From DASSLY01 sp035689185 (GTDB lineage: Bacteria > Actinomycetota > Actinomycetes > Actinomycetales > Dermatophilaceae), in the NCBI GenBank assembly GCA_035689185.1, contig DASSLY010000037.1, positions 1-35,166 of the forward strand: a stretch of 35,166 nucleotides of DNA, given 5' to 3'. The notes under the pieces were generated by a model, which had not been told where the DNA came from, did no database searches, and saw only the letters and a program-made list of their open reading frames with translations. How positions within the stretch are numbered: the stretch's first letter is position 1; the number at the start of each line of letters is the position of its first letter. Made by a program: the position numbers and the translations under genes. Shown here piece by piece: positions 32,136 to 35,166 of the stretch.

Positions 32136-33170
32136 GTGGACCTGGACAAGCTTCTCTTTCCGCTCGAATGGTTCGTCGCGACCATCATGGTGGGCTTCCA
32201 CAAGCTGTTCACCGTGGTCGGGCTCCCGTCAGCCTCGGGCCTGGCGTGGTCGCTGTCCATCGTCGGCCTGGTCATCGTGCTGCGCATCCTGCTCATCCCA
32301 CTGTTCGTCCGGCAGATCCACGCGTCGCGGCGCATGCAGCTCATCCAGCCGGAGATGCAGAAGATCCAGAAGAAATACAAGGGCAAGACCGATCCTGAGT
32401 CTCGTCAGGCGATGACTCAGGAGACGATGGACCTGTACAAGCGGTCCGGCACGAACCCGTTCTCCTCCTGCCTGCCGATCCTGCTGCAATCACCGTTCTT
32501 CTTCGCCCTGTTCCGGGTGCTCAACAACCTGCCCAAGCTGGCGGACGGCAGCCACGCCGCGATCGGCCCTCTCACCAGGGACCTGGCCTCCCAGGCAGAG
32601 CAGTCCACCCTGCTCGGCGCGCAGCTGTCAGCGGGATTCCTGCACGCCAGCAGCACCCAGGCCAAAGTCGTGACGATCGTGCTCATCGTCGCCATGTCGG
32701 TGACCACGTTCACCACGCAGCGGCAACTGATGATGAAGAACATGCCGGCGTCGGCACTGGACAACCCGTTCGCCAAGCAGCAGAAGGTCCTCCTGTACCT
32801 CATGCCGGTCTTCTTCGCCGTCTCCGGCATCAACTTCCCCATCGGGGTGCTGCTGTACTGGTTGACGACGAACCTGTGGTCGATGGGACAGCAGTTCTAC
32901 GTGATCCGGCGTATGCCTGCTCCCGGGTCGCTGGCCGAGAAGGCGCTGGAGGAGCGCCGTCGCCGCCAGGGCAAGGAGCACAAGCGTTTCAGCATCCCCG
33001 GGTTCGGCCACGACGAAGATGGGCCGCAGGACTCGCCGCCGGGCCCCCCGGAGGGACCGAAGGACACCCCCCCCAAGCCGACGTCCGGCCAGCGGCAGCA
33101 GCCCAAGCGCAAAAACCGGCAGAAACCGGGCTCCGCTGCCAGCCGACCCGAGGCGCCGCCGAGTGGGTGA
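32136..33170 (+). CDS. yidC: Membrane protein insertase YidC/Oxa1
   Basis: 344 aa, the short Oxa1-like form without a large periplasmic domain. About five membrane spans; the first core span contains the groove Arg (R50 in IVLRILLIPLFVRQ), followed by a cytoplasmic helical hairpin rich in Lys/Gln. FFFALFRVLNN and the C-terminal span FPIGVLLYWLTTNLWSMGQQ are family hallmarks. The last ~75 residues are a basic Pro/Lys-rich tail expected to bind the ribosome. GTG start behind AGAGGA. Confidence 0.95.
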   Translation: MDLDKLLFPLEWFVATIMVGFHKLFTVVGLPSASGLAWSLSIVGLVIVLRILLIPLFVRQIHASRRMQLIQPEMQKIQKKYKGKTDPESRQAMTQETMDLYKRSGTNPFSSCLPILLQSPFFFALFRVLNNLPKLADGSHAAIGPLTRDLASQAEQSTLLGAQLSAGFLHASSTQAKVVTIVLIVAMSVTTFTTQRQLMMKNMPASALDNPFAKQQKVLLYLMPVFFAVSGINFPIGVLLYWLTTNLWSMGQQFYVIRRMPAPGSLAEKALEERRRRQGKEHKRFSIPGFGHDEDGPQDSPPGPPEGPKDTPPKPTSGQRQQPKRKNRQKPGSAASRPEAPPSG

Positions 33171-33314
33171 TCCGAGACGACCCGCGGCTCTGGCAGCACC
33201 GCAGGTCCGCCCGGAGGGCCCGGCGGTGCGCCCACTGCCGGCACATGCACCCGCCCCATTCGCTGACCGCTGCGCATGGTCGCAGCGCGTCACCTGGACA
33301 CGCACGGAGGACTG

Positions 33315-33965
33315 ATGTCCGATCTCGCCACGGACGACGCCGTCACCACCGACGCAGGTATGGCCGCCGAGGCCACGACCACCCCACCTGAGGCGCCCGC
33401 CGACCCCCACCAGGCTCCTGCGGAGCCTTCCCCGGTAGCCGAGCCGGGCGACACGGCCACCGGGCAAGGCGAGCCGTCGTCCATCCCGGCCCGCGCTGCT
33501 CAGCTGGAACGAGAGGGCGAGGTCGCGGCGGACTTCCTCGAACGGCTGCTGGACATCGCCGACCTGGACGGCGACATCGACGTGGACATCGACGGCGACC
33601 GTGCCTCGATAGCCATCGTCGACTCCGAGGAGGGCCAGGTTCCGCGCCGTCTTGTCGGCCCCGGCGCGAAGGTGCTCGAGGCGCTGCAGGAGCTGACCCG
33701 CCTCGCGGTCCAGTCGGCCACGGGAGAGCGAAGCCGTCTCATGCTCGACATCGCCGGTCACCGCGCCACGCGCAAGGTGGAGCTGATCCGCCTCGCCCAG
33801 TCGGCGGTGGAGCAGGTCCAGGCCGGCAGCACCCGAGTCGTGCTCGAGCCGATGTCGGCGTTCGAGCGCAAGATCGTGCACGACCACGTGAGCGCAGCCG
33901 GTCTGACCTCGCAGTCTGAGGGCACCGAACCGACTCGGTTCGTCGTGGTGCTGCCCGGGGAGTAG
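33315..33965 (+). CDS. jag: Jag/KhpB-type KH-R3H RNA-binding protein
   Basis: 216 aa. An acidic disordered N-terminus (~1-70) precedes a type II KH domain (RRLVGPGAKVLEALQELTRL, ~110-135) and an R3H domain (PMSAFERKIVHDHV, ~185-198, with the conserved Arg-x3-His). There is no Jag-N domain, as usual for Actinobacteria. It binds RNA and in other bacteria affects division and envelope genes. ATG 33315 is preceded by GGAGG; the frame begins at 33276 without a ribosome site. Confidence 0.93.
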   Translation: MSDLATDDAVTTDAGMAAEATTTPPEAPADPHQAPAEPSPVAEPGDTATGQGEPSSIPARAAQLEREGEVAADFLERLLDIADLDGDIDVDIDGDRASIAIVDSEEGQVPRRLVGPGAKVLEALQELTRLAVQSATGERSRLMLDIAGHRATRKVELIRLAQSAVEQVQAGSTRVVLEPMSAFERKIVHDHVSAAGLTSQSEGTEPTRFVVVLPGE

Positions 33966-33976
33966 CCCTGTCAGCG

Positions 33977-34609
33977 TTGCCCCCCGCTCCACCGGCGGCC
34001 GCCACGGTCTTCGCGGTGCGGCTACCGCTGGCGATCCGGTATGCCGGGCTGCTCGCCGACACTGGGGTACGGCACGGCCTGATCGGTCCCCGTGAGGTGC
34101 CGCGGTTGTGGGACCGGCACCTGCTCAATTGCGCTGTGGTGGCTGACGGCATCCCGCACGGTGCTTCGGTGATCGACGTCGGCGCCGGTGCGGGACTGCC
34201 GGGCATCCCGATCGCGATCGCCCGACCGGACCTTCGGGTGGTGCTGCTCGAACCACTGCTACGGCGCACGCGTTGGCTGGACGCGACCGTGCACGAACTG
34301 GGCCTGGACACGGTGACCGTGCGTCGCGGCCGCGCGGCGGAGGTGGTGGGAGCGCTGAGCGCCGACGTGGTGACGGCCCGGGCGGTCGCGGGCCTTGGCG
34401 TGCTGGCGACCTGGTGCGCTCCGCTGATGACGAGGGGCGGCTGCGTGCTGGCGCTCAAGGGCGCCGGGGCGGCCGAGGAGGTCGAGCACACGCTGCGCTC
34501 GTGCGGGCTGACGGCTGTGGTCCAGACCTACGGGGTGGGCCTGGTCGACCCGCCGACGACCGTGGTCCGGCTGAGCGCCGGCGCCGGTGGGGCGGCGGCT
34601 TCCGGCTGA
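33977..34609 (+). CDS. rsmG: 16S rRNA (guanine-N7) methyltransferase RsmG
   Basis: 210 aa. SAM-dependent enzyme that methylates G527 (E. coli numbering) of 16S rRNA. Motif I is VIDVGAGAGLPG (65-76) and the ribose-binding LLEP follows; LIGPRE and LWDRHLLNCAVV in the N-terminal part are family hallmarks. The start is uncertain: TTG 33977 fits the family N-terminus, CTG 33968 is in frame, and GTG 34016 would shorten it by 13 residues. It follows jag by 11 bp. Loss of this enzyme gives low-level streptomycin resistance in other bacteria. Confidence 0.93.
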   Translation: MPPAPPAAATVFAVRLPLAIRYAGLLADTGVRHGLIGPREVPRLWDRHLLNCAVVADGIPHGASVIDVGAGAGLPGIPIAIARPDLRVVLLEPLLRRTRWLDATVHELGLDTVTVRRGRAAEVVGALSADVVTARAVAGLGVLATWCAPLMTRGGCVLALKGAGAAEEVEHTLRSCGLTAVVQTYGVGLVDPPTTVVRLSAGAGGAAASG

Positions 34610-34695
34610 TGTGCGGGCTGGTTGTCACGCAGGCAGGGTGAGGCGCCGCCGGGCCGGGTGCTCGGCCGCGCCTCCTCGTTCACTGTTGCCGGTAT

Positions 34696-34748
34696 GGAAG
34701 GCCCCCGGTCGGGTCGATGATGGCGCTGGCCGACTGGTGGGGGCTTCC
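34696..34748. repeat. Gapped inverted repeat between rsmG and the next gene
   Basis: GGAAGGCCCCCGGTCGG on the left is nearly complementary to CCGACTGGTGGGGGCTTCC on the right (arms allow a few unpaired bases, loop ~18 nt). It could be an rsmG terminator or a leader structure for the next gene; no T-run follows. 34610-34817 otherwise shows no gene. Confidence 0.45.
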
Positions 34749-34817
34749 CGCAGTGGCCGCAGCCGAGTACCTTGGCTTGCCGGGCCAGCGTCCCCGTGTC
34801 TAAGAAAGGGCGAAACG

Positions 34818-35066
34818 ATGCCGCAGTTCATGGATGTGCACACCAGCATGGTGGGGGTTACGGCTGAGCAGCTCAAGGCTGCGCACCAGGCGGACCTGGA
34901 CATCCAGGGGGACGAGGGAGTCGACTTCCAGCAGGCGTGGGCTGATCCCAGAACCGGCCACGTCTTCTGCCTGTCGGAGGCACCCAGCGCCGAAGCGGTT
35001 CAGCGCATCCACGAGCGAGCCGGTCACCGGGCCGATGAGGTGCACGAGATCACGGTGACCGCGTAA
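34818..35066 (+). CDS. SCO4226-like nickel-binding protein (DUF4242 family)
   Basis: 82 aa ferredoxin-like small protein. MPQFMDVHTSM, EGVDFQQAWADPRTGHVFCL and SEAPSAEAVQRIHERAGHRA closely follow the Streptomyces SCO4226 nickel-binding protein as I remember it. His residues at ~8, 23, 48, 65 and 70 are candidate ligands. Start ATG 34818 with AAAGGG seven bases upstream. It is cytosolic with no signal peptide; its physiological role is not known. It occupies the place behind rsmG where parA often lies. Confidence 0.88.
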   Translation: MPQFMDVHTSMVGVTAEQLKAAHQADLDIQGDEGVDFQQAWADPRTGHVFCLSEAPSAEAVQRIHERAGHRADEVHEITVTA

Positions 35067-35072
35067 CCAACT

Positions 35073-35100
35073 GCCCAGGCCCCTTGGCGCACGCCCGGGC
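35073..35100 (+). terminator. Candidate hairpin terminator after the SCO4226-like gene
   Basis: GCCCAGGC (35073-35080) pairs with GCCCGGGC (35093-35100) at seven of eight positions across a 12-nt loop, starting seven bases after the stop. Only a short TT run follows, so it is a weak candidate. The remaining 66 bases to the window end show no feature. Confidence 0.35.
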
Positions 35101-35166
35101 TTCGTTGCGAGGGTTGGGCCCGTGACAACGCGACAAGGCAGTCTCGATTTTGTTGGCAGACCCTGT

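Noticed and set aside
1..35166. CRISPR arrays, transposases, phage genes, toxin-antitoxin or defence systems
   Set aside because: No regularly spaced repeat array and no integrase, transposase, Cas or nuclease-toxin motif was seen on either strand.

Overview
The window is a high-GC (roughly 70%) actinobacterial chromosome segment around the replication origin. The diagnostic block is rpmH-rnpA-yidD-yidC-jag-rsmG on the + strand, back to back with dnaA-[oriC]-dnaN-gnd-recF-dciA(DUF721)-gyrB-gyrA-DUF3566 on the - strand. A decarboxylating gnd between dnaN and recF, DUF3566 behind gyrA, tRNA-Ile(GAT) and tRNA-Ala(TGC) behind that, a tiny DLW-39 gene and a cyclophilin further out are the usual actinobacterial origin neighbourhood. 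I cannot name the genus from sequence alone.

Layout. 1-2670: cyclophilin (-), then a two-gene + unit (membrane-anchored Ala-rich protein, NAD-dependent epimerase). 2678-5798: a drug-export type ABC permease and ATPase (-), divergent from a MarR/GbsR-type regulator; the shared 65-bp gap carries a 16-bp palindrome and two promoters that look leaderless. 5812-12056: a polytopic spermidine-synthase-like protein, a secreted phytase-like/GDPD fusion, a small membrane protein and a secreted phosphoesterase, suggesting extracellular phosphate-ester hydrolysis. 12120-18293: an accessory stretch holding a secreted seven-bladed propeller, tRNA-Ala with a decayed second copy of its 3' end, DLW-39, a DUF2254 membrane protein, the wreck of an MFS transporter, a lipoprotein, a large secreted protein with a possibly structured leader, and tRNA-Ile. 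The two tRNAs are neighbours in relatives such as M. tuberculosis; here about 4.7 kb separates them. 18367-30419: conserved replication block with oriC between dnaN and dnaA. 30420-31218: the bidirectional dnaA/rpmH control region. 31219-34609: ribosome/RNase P/membrane insertion/rRNA methylation operon. 34818-35066: an SCO4226-like nickel-binding protein where parA would often follow.

How the genes work together: the core codes for initiation (DnaA, oriC), clamp (DnaN), gap repair (RecF), helicase-loader-like DUF721, gyrase, and the YidC/RnpA/RsmG set. No CRISPR array, transposase, prophage or clear new defence system was found. The most unusual signals are regulatory or structural: the leaderless divergent operator, the tRNA-Ala 3' repeat and split tRNA pair, an 11-bp phased repeat in oriC, repeats in the dnaA/rpmH gap, an over-frequent octamer GGTATGCC, and a non-standard GyrA quinolone-determining region.
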